Source: PLOWO2-12-38-17 sp963709355 (GTDB lineage: Bacteria > Planctomycetota > Brocadiia > Brocadiales > Brocadiaceae). Taken from it: DNA of 27,685 bases. The position numbers and the translations under genes are program-made. Shown here piece by piece: positions 9,009-17,586 of this stretch. Position 1 is the stretch's first letter; each line of letters starts with the position of its first letter. The DNA is taken from NCBI GenBank assembly GCA_963709355.1, contig CAVPVY010000008.1:1-27685 (forward strand). Reading direction: 5' to 3'. The notes below the pieces were generated by a model. The model did not search any database and was not told the DNA's origin. It saw nothing but the letters and a program-made list of their open reading frames with translations.

Positions 9009-10187
9009 TTAATGGTTTTTTATTGTTTGAATACTCATCCCATTGGAATAGATTTTTAGCATCTTTCCTGCAATACTTTCCCAAGAAAGTTCTGTCTCTA
9101 AAAAATATTTTCCGTTTGCTCCGTACTCTTTTATCTTCTCAGGGTTCTGCAAAAAATACCTGATTGCCTGTGTAATCATTTCAAGGTTCTCTGGCTGTAT
9201 TATAAGTCCAGTTCTTTTGTTTACCACGATTTCTGGCAATCCTCCTACTCTGGTGGCAATTATGGGTTTTGAGTAATAATATGCCGTAGGGCAAACTCCG
9301 CTCTGGCCTGAGAAATTCCTGTAAGGTTGTACTACTAAATCTGCAGCAGAAAAGAATAGAGGGACTTCCTCATCACTGATGTATCTGGAATGAACATAGG
9401 TCTTTTCTTTTATTCCATATTCTACAATCATCTTTTCGTATTTCTCTTTTTCCTCCACAAAATCACCTGCAATAAGAAGGGCGACATCAAAGTCGTCTTT
9501 TATAACTCTGAAAGCCTCTAACAGACAATCTAATCCCTTATATTTCCTAACGAGACCAAAAAACAGGATTACCCTCTCTTCCTTGATACCCAATTTACTT
9601 TTAGCATCTTTGTTAGAAACATTGCTTTTGTGCTCTGCACAAATTCCATGAGGGATGATAAAGACCTTTTCTCTTGAAATTCCAAACATATCGATAAGGT
9701 CTTGTTTCATACTTTTGGTGTGAACTACTAATCTGTCAGATAGATGATAAATTATACTGCAGAGACGTTTATCAAAGAATCGATTTTCATGAGGTAATAC
9801 ATTATGCACGGTTAGAAAAATAGATACATTCGAAAAATATTTTAATAATATAACTAATGGAATTAGAATAGGAGCATGAAAAGTAGTACACCACTGTATA
9901 TCAACTATGTCAGCCTTTAATTTTTTACGGATTAGCTGAAAAGTCTTGTAAACTGAAAAAAGTGAATAATATTTCAGAACATTATAAACAGTAACACCAT
10001 CTTTCAATTTCCGATGTTGCTTGTTTATCTTCTCTTTATCCCCGGGGTATAACCATGTAGGAAAATATGAGTGGTATCCGATAACGCATGTTTCAGTTTT
10101 CTGAACAAGTGCCTCAGCATAGTTTTGGGAATATTGCTGAATACCTCCCCGCCAGTTTTCAATTTGAGCAATAAGACAAACTTTCAT
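9009..10187 (-). CDS. Glycosyltransferase family 4 (GT-B)
   Basis: A cytoplasmic GT-B glycosyltransferase of about 392 residues that probably adds a sugar from a nucleotide donor to the growing lipid-linked unit. The start MKVCLIAQIENWRGGIQQYS has the acceptor-site loop of GT4 enzymes. The donor half has ILFFGLVRKYKGLDCLLEAF, then ADLVVQPYRNFSGQSGVCPTAYYYSKP and IIATRVGGLPEIV. The last glutamate of the E-x7-E motif is present. The first glutamate position is replaced within the SGQSG subgroup pattern, a variant of the family. The frame stays open upstream to 10238, but that start would overlap the preceding gene's stop at 10219, so Met at 10187 is preferred. The gene lies 17 bases before gmd. 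Confidence 0.85.
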   Translation of the reverse strand: MKVCLIAQIENWRGGIQQYSQNYAEALVQKTETCVIGYHSYFPTWLYPGDKEKINKQHRKLKDGVTVYNVLKYYSLFSVYKTFQLIRKKLKADIVDIQWCTTFHAPILIPLVILLKYFSNVSIFLTVHNVLPHENRFFDKRLCSIIYHLSDRLVVHTKSMKQDLIDMFGISREKVFIIPHGICAEHKSNVSNKDAKSKLGIKEERVILFFGLVRKYKGLDCLLEAFRVIKDDFDVALLIAGDFVEEKEKYEKMIVEYGIKEKTYVHSRYISDEEVPLFFSAADLVVQPYRNFSGQSGVCPTAYYYSKPIIATRVGGLPEIVVNKRTGLIIQPENLEMITQAIRYFLQNPEKIKEYGANGKYFLETELSWESIAGKMLKIYSNGMSIQTIKNH

Positions 10188-10218
10188 AAATACGTAGTTA
10201 GCAATTAATAAAACTTCA

Positions 10219-10873
10219 TTATTTGTCAGTTTTTTCAAAAACTAACAATTGGTTAAGCCATAAATTAAATCGCTTATATGTAATCAATCTTAAATTAAGA
10301 CTATTTTCTAGCCTAATAAGCTCTTTTCTCAGTATTAAATCTTGATGTTGATCAATACCTTCTTTGGCAAACAAATGAAGTTTAACACCTATATTAATTA
10401 TCTTTTCCGAAAATGGATGTGGGGTTATAATGATTAATCTTCCGTTTAAGCACAACCTTTCAGAAAGATATTCAATAATGCTCACATGGATCTTTTAAAT
10501 GTTCCAAAACAGCTAAAAGCATAATTGTATTAAATTTGTTATTGGCAAGGAATTTACTTTTTCTGTTAAGCAAATTTAAATCTTTCCTAAAAAATTGATG
10601 ATCAGGATATCGCCTTTTATTAAAATCAATCAACTCATCACTAAAATCTACACCAACATAATTAATATTCTTCTCTTTATACTCTAAAAGTTTTGCCTGG
10701 CAGCACCCACAATCAAAAATATTCTCACCGATAATCCATGGCAATGCCATAGCCAATCTTTTATATTCAAGGTATCTGGATAGTAATCCTTTATATTTAA
10801 ATGTAAGATTTGTCCGACTATCGCAAAAAGAGTCTCTCCTTTTAATTAAACTTTTAAAAAACAATAGAATCAA
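10219..10873 (-). CDS. Class I SAM-dependent methyltransferase, frameshifted
   Basis: A small methyltransferase of about 218 residues once one frameshift is bridged. The first part (10873 to about 10490) has motif I as NIFDCGCCQAKLLEY, an acidic residue after the second strand in YVGVDFSDELIDF, and MLLAVLEHLKDP, the motif that usually precedes the fourth strand region. The frame then stops. The other frame (10485 to 10219) resumes at SIIEYLSERLCLNGRLIIITP, the normal continuation. Removing one base at the GG/CC pair at 10488-10489 joins the two (HLKDHVSIIEYL). The double Cys in motif I (CGCC) in place of the usual G-x-G is unusual and might lower cofactor binding. The acceptor is unknown. A 225-base non-coding gap lies upstream. 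Confidence 0.65.
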
Positions 10874-11098
10874 ACGGGTTCAGGTAATTCAATAATAATA
10901 GAGTGATATTGCATGTTAAGCTCAATTATGAAGATTTTCTTTCATCTCTTACAGTCAACACAAAAGGGAAAGTTCGCAAGCAAAGAGTTGCTAATGAATT
11001 TATAGAATTGTTACTTGATCATACCACCAGAATTAATACGATTTCTTTCTTAAAGCCAACACTCCAGTAAACAAAATGAATCAATTTTGATAAATGGT

Positions 11099-11905
11099 TT
11101 AAAATCTCTTAAATATACTGCCCCATTTACCGCCACGTTTACGGAAGCGACGCAGGTCGGCAGGACGTGGCCAGGAATAGTAACTACCATCTTTTTGATC
11201 CTGCTGGATGTGAGGCGGTTTACCAGCTTCGATTAGGTCTAGCCCTCTGATCACGAGTTTGGCGCCGACCTGCGCACTCTTGAAAGCCAAAGAATTAACC
11301 GTATCTTTATCTTCGATAGGAATTACCTCTTGTAAGATAATTTTACCAGTATCAAATTTTTCATCTATCCAATGGAGTGTAGCACCGGTCTTATTATCTC
11401 CGTTTGCGACAGCCCAAAAGTAGGGAATCAGTCCTTTGTTGCGAGGCAGCAATGATGGATGGATATTTACACAGCCAAGTAGAGGCAAGCATATCAAATC
11501 TTTTTTTATGATTTGATTGATGTAAATTGAAACCACAACATCAGGATGCCACCTGTGGATGATTTCCATTGTCTCTGCACTGCTTACATCCTTTGAGCTG
11601 ACGACAGATATGCCATAACGCCCATGCATCTCCTGTAATGAAAGCTCCTTGGGCGACTTGCCGATAAATCTGTATGTCTTAACCATTACCTTTGACACGA
11701 ATAGTTCAAACATCTTATAGACCATGTAACGAAAACCTGTTCGACGCAAAAGAAACCACAGTGCTCCAGGTAGTGATTTTCCATAAATCATACAGGAGGA
11801 CCGCACAATTCCTATTATTTGATGTGGCCTGGCCTGGATGAGCTGATGCGTTATATAGTTTGCACAGTGGCTTTCGTTAGTAAGTATGACAATACGCAAT
11901 GTCAC
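11099..11905 (-). CDS. Formyltransferase-like protein, possible sugar N-formyltransferase
   Basis: A 268-residue protein of the formyl_trans_N family (methionyl-tRNA formyltransferase / GART fold), which transfers a formyl group from N10-formyl-tetrahydrofolate. The catalytic set is visible: Asn147 and His149 in CVNIHPSLLPRNKG and Asp185 in DEKFDTGKII, with the SLLP loop between. It lacks a long C-terminal tRNA-binding domain, which favours a small-molecule acceptor over Met-tRNA. In this locus the likely acceptor is the 4-amino group of GDP-perosamine, made by the gmd and per products, as in N-formylperosamine O-antigens. That acceptor assignment is an inference. The start is a GTG at 11905 following AGAGAG; the ORF is intact. 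Confidence 0.78.
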   Translation of the reverse strand: MTLRIVILTNESHCANYITHQLIQARPHQIIGIVRSSCMIYGKSLPGALWFLLRRTGFRYMVYKMFELFVSKVMVKTYRFIGKSPKELSLQEMHGRYGISVVSSKDVSSAETMEIIHRWHPDVVVSIYINQIIKKDLICLPLLGCVNIHPSLLPRNKGLIPYFWAVANGDNKTGATLHWIDEKFDTGKIILQEVIPIEDKDTVNSLAFKSAQVGAKLVIRGLDLIEAGKPPHIQQDQKDGSYYSWPRPADLRRFRKRGGKWGSIFKRF

Positions 11906-11959
11906 TCTCTATTCTGTGGATAACACATTAAGACAATCCTCAATCTTTGTGAAAATTGT

Positions 11960-13099
11960 TTAACTGAAAAGCAAATTCTTTCCAAACTTAACCATAGAGC
12001 GGGAATGACATAGTATGTTTGAATATGCTTGATTCGCAAGAGGACATGCACACTTTTCATCTTTAATATATTTTCTTACTTCCGCTGCCTTTTTAGAATG
12101 AAAGACTCGCTGAAATTCATAATCATAATCCCTTACATTCCCCATGCTTTGTTTATATCCCAGTACGCAACATGGCCAAATATCACCATATGGATTCATT
12201 TGAACATTAGATATTCCAGCGTAACAGGGAATTACTTGTCTGTTTTCCTTGAGGATTTGAATAGCAATATCATAATAAACTAATCGCAATGACTCGGTAA
12301 TTTTAGTTAACCGTTTCTTGCCTTTAAGATTTCCCCTGATACGACGGGCAAAGATCTCCATGGTTTCTATATATTCCTTTGCACTAGGAGTAATCGTGTC
12401 TCCTTCATTAAGAAACTCTGATCGTTGTTCGGCAACTTCATTACGGTAGCTTTCCACACCGAGTGAAGAGGCGAATTCGGATATTTTGTCAATCTTATCA
12501 ATGTTCTCACGTGAAATAACTGTTCCTAGTTCCACATGAAAAAAAGGAAATGATTCCTGAAGAGTCTTAAGTCTCTTCACCGTATCCAAAACCTTGTCAA
12601 AATTTCCTTTTATACCTCTAACCCGATCATGCTCAGCACCTACTCCGTCCATTGATGGCTTTACAGTAAATGGTACCGTATAATTTATACGTTTCATGTG
12701 TTCCAATATCTTATGCATTTCTCTTTCAATAACCATCGGCAACAAACCGTTGGTGGGAATATGTATAATGCTCGGTGTCAAGTGTTCAATAGCCAGGAAA
12801 ACAATCTCTGACAGGTCTTTGCGAAGGAAAGGCTCACCACCGCTTACATTAAAGAAGTAAACATGTCCAACGCTATTAAAAACCTTCTCGATCTCCCGAA
12901 TTGTTAGTTCATTGTTTTTCTTTCCGGCGTCCTTTTTGTATATCTGCCATATGTTACAGGTTCTGCACATGGACTGGCATGAGTAAGTAACGGCAAAGGT
13001 GAATGTTATTGGATTTGCCGGTTTGAGTAGAAGACGTCTGGCTAATCTGTAGTTAATCGTCTTCCAAAATATTTCCGTTACAAAGTCCTTTGCATTCAT
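11960..13099 (-). CDS. Radical SAM protein with SPASM-like C-terminus
   Basis: A 379-residue radical SAM enzyme. The [4Fe-4S] cluster cysteines are Cys41, Cys45 and Cys48 (CQSMCRTC). The glycine-rich SAM-binding motif is FNVSGGEPFLRKDL, and HIPTNGLL follows on the next strand. Near the C-terminus further cysteines (VIPCYAG, IWPCCVLGYK, KCACPLAN, ILCHS) look like the auxiliary-cluster SPASM region. Such proteins in glycan loci are of mixed or unknown role; oxidation, epimerisation or carbon-skeleton changes of sugars are all possible. The start ATG at 13099 follows AAGGAAT. It sits between the formyltransferase and a methyltransferase gene on the same strand with short gaps, so it is likely part of the same transcript. 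The substrate cannot be inferred. Confidence 0.85.
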   Translation of the reverse strand: MNAKDFVTEIFWKTINYRLARRLLLKPANPITFTFAVTYSCQSMCRTCNIWQIYKKDAGKKNNELTIREIEKVFNSVGHVYFFNVSGGEPFLRKDLSEIVFLAIEHLTPSIIHIPTNGLLPMVIEREMHKILEHMKRINYTVPFTVKPSMDGVGAEHDRVRGIKGNFDKVLDTVKRLKTLQESFPFFHVELGTVISRENIDKIDKISEFASSLGVESYRNEVAEQRSEFLNEGDTITPSAKEYIETMEIFARRIRGNLKGKKRLTKITESLRLVYYDIAIQILKENRQVIPCYAGISNVQMNPYGDIWPCCVLGYKQSMGNVRDYDYEFQRVFHSKKAAEVRKYIKDEKCACPLANQAYSNILCHSRSMVKFGKNLLFS

Positions 13100-13133
13100 G
13101 CTTTATTAAGATTCCTTATTGAAAAATGCACGG

Positions 13134-13946
13134 TTATTGATCTTTTTTCTCGGCTAGTATGTAGAAAAGGTGCGAGTATATAAACTTGACAAACAGTGGC
13201 ATAGGTATGCTTTCGAAAATACTTACAGCGTTGATCCACGCAGGAAATCTGTTGTCACAAAGATAATCCACATACCTGGAATGCCAGTTCATTTGATTCA
13301 AGTCCTTTTGCATTCGATGCAGGCGGATATCTCGAAAACCTATAGAATCTGGCCATGGAACAGAGTCAATGACTCCAACTTTTATGATCTTCAGTCCATG
13401 CTGGAGAAGAAATTTTTTTGTTTTCCGGGGGGAATAAAATGTTACATCACCATGACTCCAAGGCACCTTTGCCATATAATGCGCCATACGATGACTGAAA
13501 TAACCAGGGTTATAGCTGTTAACAGAACAGAGAACAATATATCTTTTTGAAATTCGGATCATTTCTTTTAACATATCGCTGCAATTTACGAATGTAGAAA
13601 AACTGGCAAAGTTCCAGACAAGGTCGTAACCATTATCACACAAACATGTATTCGTTAAATCAGTACAATGGTGTATTTCAACAAGGTCTAAAATGCCGAG
13701 CCTTTCCCAAACTTGAAGAGAATCCGCTACGGCATTTACAAGGGAAACCTTACATCCAGCAAGTCCAAATCCAATAGAATAAATCGAAGGCATAGCCTTG
13801 ACTCCCCCAGCGGGAAGTTCCAGAACATTACGTATCTTGTATTTTCCAGCCAACCACTGAAGGGTGTTACCGAGAGAGTATCGCTCATAATCTAAACCCC
13901 AGCATTCGATCTCTGAATTTCTTGATTCTATTTTTTCTTTATTGAT
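13134..13946 (-). CDS. SAM-dependent methyltransferase-like protein, start uncertain
   Basis: A class I methyltransferase-like protein. Motif I is NVLELPAGGVKAMPSI, and YDLVWNFASFSTF corresponds to the motif before the catalytic strand; the C-terminal part (YSPRKTKKFLLQHGLKIIKVG) is the typical last helix-strand. The canonical start would be a TTG at 13853, which would cut off the N-terminal helix. The frame is open further upstream with protein-like sequence (SEIECWGLDYERYSLGNTLQ), and a strong AGGAGG site at 13956-13961 lies nine bases before an ATC codon at 13946. I therefore propose a start near 13946, either a rare ATC start or a mutated ATG. The acceptor is unknown. It directly follows the flippase-like gene, whose stop overlaps this ribosome-binding site. 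Confidence 0.68.
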   Translation of the reverse strand: MNKEKIESRNSEIECWGLDYERYSLGNTLQWLAGKYKIRNVLELPAGGVKAMPSIYSIGFGLAGCKVSLVNAVADSLQVWERLGILDLVEIHHCTDLTNTCLCDNGYDLVWNFASFSTFVNCSDMLKEMIRISKRYIVLCSVNSYNPGYFSHRMAHYMAKVPWSHGDVTFYSPRKTKKFLLQHGLKIIKVGVIDSVPWPDSIGFRDIRLHRMQKDLNQMNWHSRYVDYLCDNRFPAWINAVSIFESIPMPLFVKFIYSHLFYILAEKKDQ

Positions 13947-13959
13947 GTCTAAAAACCTC

Positions 13960-14903
13960 CTAATTTTCTGTTGCTAAATTTCTCTTAGCATTCATGTTGT
14001 AGAATACAGCTAGTCCCAATGCAAGTTCGGTAACAACTTGTATTATACGTGAAATGATCATAACAAAAAAGGCTACTTGAACAGGAATAATAATAGAAAG
14101 CACATACGTTCCAACCCCCTCCTGAACACCAATCCCCCCTGGTGCAAATATTGCAACGAGACCAGTAAGAAGAGACGAAGAACCTGCTGCGAGAACAATA
14201 AAAAAATCTTGATATTGTATAGCAGTTGTTGAAAGTATACAAAAAAACAGCTTTATACCCGTCAAAATCCAAAGAATAATAAAATAGATGTTTATCTTTA
14301 TGTAGAAGTTGTTTGAAAAAAGGCTAAAATAAGCCGTATCTTTTACAAATCTATTCAGATAAGGGACAATAGAAACTGCAAATCTCAAAATCTTGGGATG
14401 GAATAAAATAAAGAGTAATACGATGAAGACAAAAACGATTACTTTCACAAAAGAATTTAATGAAGATATGTGAGGTAAAACAACAGGAAGTGATAGAGCC
14501 CCTCCTGTAAGAAATAAGAAAACATTGTTTAAGATAAAACTCTGGCTAATTACCATAGGTTGTATATTCAGTCTCACGATAAAACATAGAAATTTGAAGC
14601 ATACCAGATTCTTCCAGGCAGGTAGATACCTAAACGGGATACAAGAACTATCTGAAAAGTCTGCCAGAAAGAAAGTCTAGCACCTAACCTGCGGTAAAGG
14701 ACATGAGAAACATAACCAAAAGCTACGATGTTAATGAAACCTACTAAAAAGGCATAAAATATAAAGGTAAGTTTAGTTGTAGTTAATATCTGCCATATAA
14801 TTTCACGTTGGCTAAACAGATAATAAAAAATGAACGTACAGGTAAATATTATATATGCGATAATTAGTCTTGGATCTTTTAGTAATAGTATCAGTCTTTT
14901 CAT
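13960..14903 (-). CDS. LPG-synthase-TM / flippase-like integral membrane protein, frameshifted
   Basis: A multi-spanning membrane protein of the family that includes the transmembrane half of lysylphosphatidylglycerol synthase, YbhN and AglD (often called flippase-like domain proteins). The key motif is IFAPGGIGVQEGVGTYVL near the C-terminus, and SRLGIYLPGRIWY in the first part is the other conserved loop. The first frame (14903 to 14574) ends right after NFYVLS, and the second (14577 to 13960) starts RLNIQPMVISQSF. Both halves match one roughly 310-residue family member, so a single-base shift near 14574-14580 is the simple reading. The stop and a GTG overlap (GTGA), so two coupled genes remain a formal alternative. 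In glycan loci these proteins are thought to move lipid-linked sugars. Confidence 0.75.
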
Positions 14904-14927
14904 TTGATTAACAATTAGAATAAAGAA

Positions 14928-15695
14928 CTATTTTCTCATACCAATCACTTTGGCAGGGATCCCAACAGCAATACTGAACGAAGGGATGTCTTTAGTCACA
15001 ACACTTCCCGCACCAACAACTGCTCCTTTTCCAATAGTAACACCACCTAATACTGTCACGTTTGCACTAAGCCACACATCTTCTTCAATACAAATATTTT
15101 TTGCTATACCTCCTTGAAATCTAATTGGGATTGTCTTATCATGATAATTATGGTTTCCTGCAATTATCGTGATCCTCGGTCCAAATAAGCAATTTTTACC
15201 TATTGTTATTGTACCAACAGCGTGGATGAAGCTGTAAGGGCCAATATAAACAGAATCTCCGATCATTATCTCTCCTGGTAATTCTTGTTCACCACTTGTG
15301 GTTAAACGGCACCACCTTTGGATGTGCACGTCATTTTTGAAAATGATTTTCCCATGTATCCCTTTTGGATCAACCACTGAAGATTCCCCTAAAACCACCC
15401 GATTACCGAAGAAGAGCCTCTGTGGAATATTAAGCGTTACATTTTTTTCAACCAGCCCGCTACTACCCATACCTCCAAGCAGAATACGGTAAATTTTTCC
15501 TCTAAGGAACGACCCAAAAACAGTAGGTATGGATTTGCAAAAATTGAAAATAAATCCCTGAAGAAAAAAACGATAATAGCTCCTTGTACCTACAACACGC
15601 TCAACATATTGACCAAACTTATTTAATAATCCAGACCTCGGAACGGTTGCACCTGTTGTAGGTTTTCCAGGCTGCATTTGTTTTGTGTTATCCAT
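14928..15695 (-). CDS. Hexapeptide-repeat acyltransferase (left-handed beta-helix)
   Basis: A 255-residue member of the maltose/galactoside O-acetyltransferase and WbbJ group, expected to acetylate a sugar hydroxyl from acetyl-CoA. Hexapeptide turns run from about residue 85 to 235 (IMIGDSVYIGPYSFIH, ITIGKNCLFGPRITII, ICIEEDVWLSANVTVL, VTIGKGAVVGAGSVV). The catalytic histidine is probably His182 in AGNHNYHD, and the chain ends in the family signature VGIPAKVIGMRK. The N-terminal 70 residues are longer than in simple family members and carry a hydrophobic patch (YRFFLQGFIFNFCKS). The gene is intact and lies 20 bases after the VCBS-repeat gene. Acetylation of a repeat-unit sugar is the expected role. 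Confidence 0.85.
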   Translation of the reverse strand: MDNTKQMQPGKPTTGATVPRSGLLNKFGQYVERVVGTRSYYRFFLQGFIFNFCKSIPTVFGSFLRGKIYRILLGGMGSSGLVEKNVTLNIPQRLFFGNRVVLGESSVVDPKGIHGKIIFKNDVHIQRWCRLTTSGEQELPGEIMIGDSVYIGPYSFIHAVGTITIGKNCLFGPRITIIAGNHNYHDKTIPIRFQGGIAKNICIEEDVWLSANVTVLGGVTIGKGAVVGAGSVVTKDIPSFSIAVGIPAKVIGMRK

Positions 15696-15715
15696 AATAC
15701 AACGCTCTATTCATG

Positions 15716-17082
15716 TCATTGAGTTTTAACAGAACCTGCTTGATTTTCAAAAATCGTTACGTCTAACTGCGGTGGATGCCCGAAGCTAAGCCCTCTCATC
15801 ACTAAATCCATATCGCCGTCATTATCGATATCATGTATCAAGGGGCCAAATCCCATCACCAAATCTGAAGAAAGTGAGTGTTTAATCCACATCACTTCGT
15901 TACCTTGTCTTTGCAGTTCCAGCCAAAAAACATCCAAAGGATCATTTTCTCCGGGATCACAATGGGAATAACACCCGACTTTCCGGTAAAGATATCAATA
16001 TCTCCATCATTATCTATATCAGCATAAGCTACCCCATGCAATTGGGAAGGGCTGGAGAGTATTTTATGAAGAATAAATTCGGGTAAAGTACCACCAGATG
16101 ATTCAAGCCAATAGATTCCATGAGTGTGGGCCTGTGTGACCAAAATATCGTTATCTCCATCACCGTCAATATCATAAATAATAGTTTGCAAATTCATGAG
16201 ATATTGCTTCTTGCAAAACAATGCTCTTATTGCAGCCTTCAGTTTTATCAATACAGTCTCGCTACTGGTCATCATCTGGTATGCAAACTTTATTCTGTAA
16301 GCGAAATTATCTATAATGCTTGAACCGTTTAGTGTCGACGGAAGAGTGTGCCTAACCCAACTTCCATCCGGCTTATTGATAAATAATTGATAGTCACTTA
16401 CAATATCTAGCCGGTTATCTTCATTCAAATCCCCTATTCCCAAACCATGAAGCTTTGACTTGTGAATAGTTTTCTTATTTAACCACGGATGTGTTGGATC
16501 TGAAGGGATCTCATAAACCAATAGTCCAGGTTCTATACAGTCATCTACAGTGACCATCTCAATCATGCCATCATGATCGATATCAATAAATACTATCTCC
16601 TCTACGCAAGAAACATCCTCAGAAATAAGATGCCTCTTCCAGATATTTTCAGTTAAACCACCAGGATTTTCAAACCATATAAGCTCTCGCCCTCCATCTG
16701 CCCTTCTACGGGCCAGAACAATATCAATATCGGTGTCATTGTCTAAATCGTAGGTATATGTATTTCCTGCATCAATCTTGGTTCCGGCCTCCGTCTGAGC
16801 ATACTGATGACGAATCCATTCAGGACCCTCGAACCACTGAAAGCCAGCCACTATATCTATAGTTCCGTCTCCATTTATATCAGCGGCACGAATCCTGCCA
16901 GTGTTTGTCTCTCCAATTGTAAACAATTTTGATATCCGGAAATCTGTCTTGGAACCAATTAGAGAACTTTGCAAGGTCACTTTATCTGTATGCAGAGCTG
17001 TTCTCTTATAAAAGACTAAAATAAAAACCATTATGATACATAATGTAAAGATTAATAATTTGCGGCTAAAGAGTCTTTTCAT
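15716..17082 (-). CDS. VCBS/FG-GAP repeat protein with N-terminal membrane anchor, frameshifted
   Basis: An exported or periplasm-facing beta-propeller protein of about 455 residues. It starts MKRLFSRKLL and has one hydrophobic segment (residues about 10-25), a signal anchor or signal peptide. At least seven repeats with calcium-binding D-x-[DN]-x-D-G-like loops follow: DINGDGTIDIVAG, DLDNDTDIDIVLA, DIDHDGMIEMVTV, DLNEDNRLDIVSD, DIDGDGDNDILVT, DIDNDGDIDIFTG and DIDNDGDMDLVMR. The main frame ends at 15892; the last repeat lies in the next frame (to 15716). The sensible joined reading (CDPGENDPLDVFWLEL) needs one base shift near 15973-15980. No enzyme motif is visible. Binding to carbohydrate or a scaffold role at the cell surface is possible. 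Confidence 0.8.
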
Positions 17083-17125
17083 GGGGAAAAAGCAATTCGG
17101 GACTTTACTTCTTTTATAAAGTATT

Positions 17126-17584
17126 TTAGAGTTTAGATCTTCTTTTAAAGAAAAAAACTATTTTAATTAAACCTAAATATATTAAAATAAATGGGATTGC
17201 ATAGACGCTTTTATCTTGCCCGAACAAACCAATTCCCACATCAATATCTGAAAATGGAAAGAGCCAATAATTTACTCCGGTTAGATGTTCTTGAAACATA
17301 TCGAGAAAGAGATGCAAGAACACTCCTGCTAATAAACAGAAAAAAACTATTTTTCTGACATTTTCCTCAAAAAAATGGCTGATTAAGATGCATACTAAAA
17401 ACAGTACAAAAAGAGTATGGAAGGGATAGATAAACCAGTATGTTCCTGGGAAAATAATATAAAAAGGCCTTGTCAGGATATCAGGGAGAATATTTCCTAC
17501 AAAGAATATTACGGTACATTTTGAAATTTTAGGAAGTTTTCTTAAAAAATAAGCTGCAGATACATGTGTCATTAAATCTGGCAT
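17126..17584 (-). CDS. YdjM-like membrane protein, putative metal-dependent hydrolase
   Basis: A 152-residue inner-membrane protein with about four hydrophobic segments. It resembles the YdjM / DUF457 family of putative membrane-bound metal-dependent hydrolases, with the family's polar residues inside hydrophobic helices: MTHVSAAYFL at the start, GNILPDI, PFHTLFVLF and LHLFLDMF followed by WLFPFSD. The His/Asp set is what is thought to bind the metal in this family. The biochemical role is unknown even for the better-studied members. The start is close to the stop of the upstream gene (gap 2 bases), which points to translational coupling with the 156-residue protein before it. Confidence 0.7.
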   Translation of the reverse strand: MPDLMTHVSAAYFLRKLPKISKCTVIFFVGNILPDILTRPFYIIFPGTYWFIYPFHTLFVLFLVCILISHFFEENVRKIVFFCLLAGVFLHLFLDMFQEHLTGVNYWLFPFSDIDVGIGLFGQDKSVYAIPFILIYLGLIKIVFFFKRRSKL

Positions 17585-17586
17585 AG

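Noticed and set aside
12029..12283. 84-codon plus-strand frame opposite the radical SAM gene
   Set aside because: Antisense shadow of the SPASM region, with no start signal.
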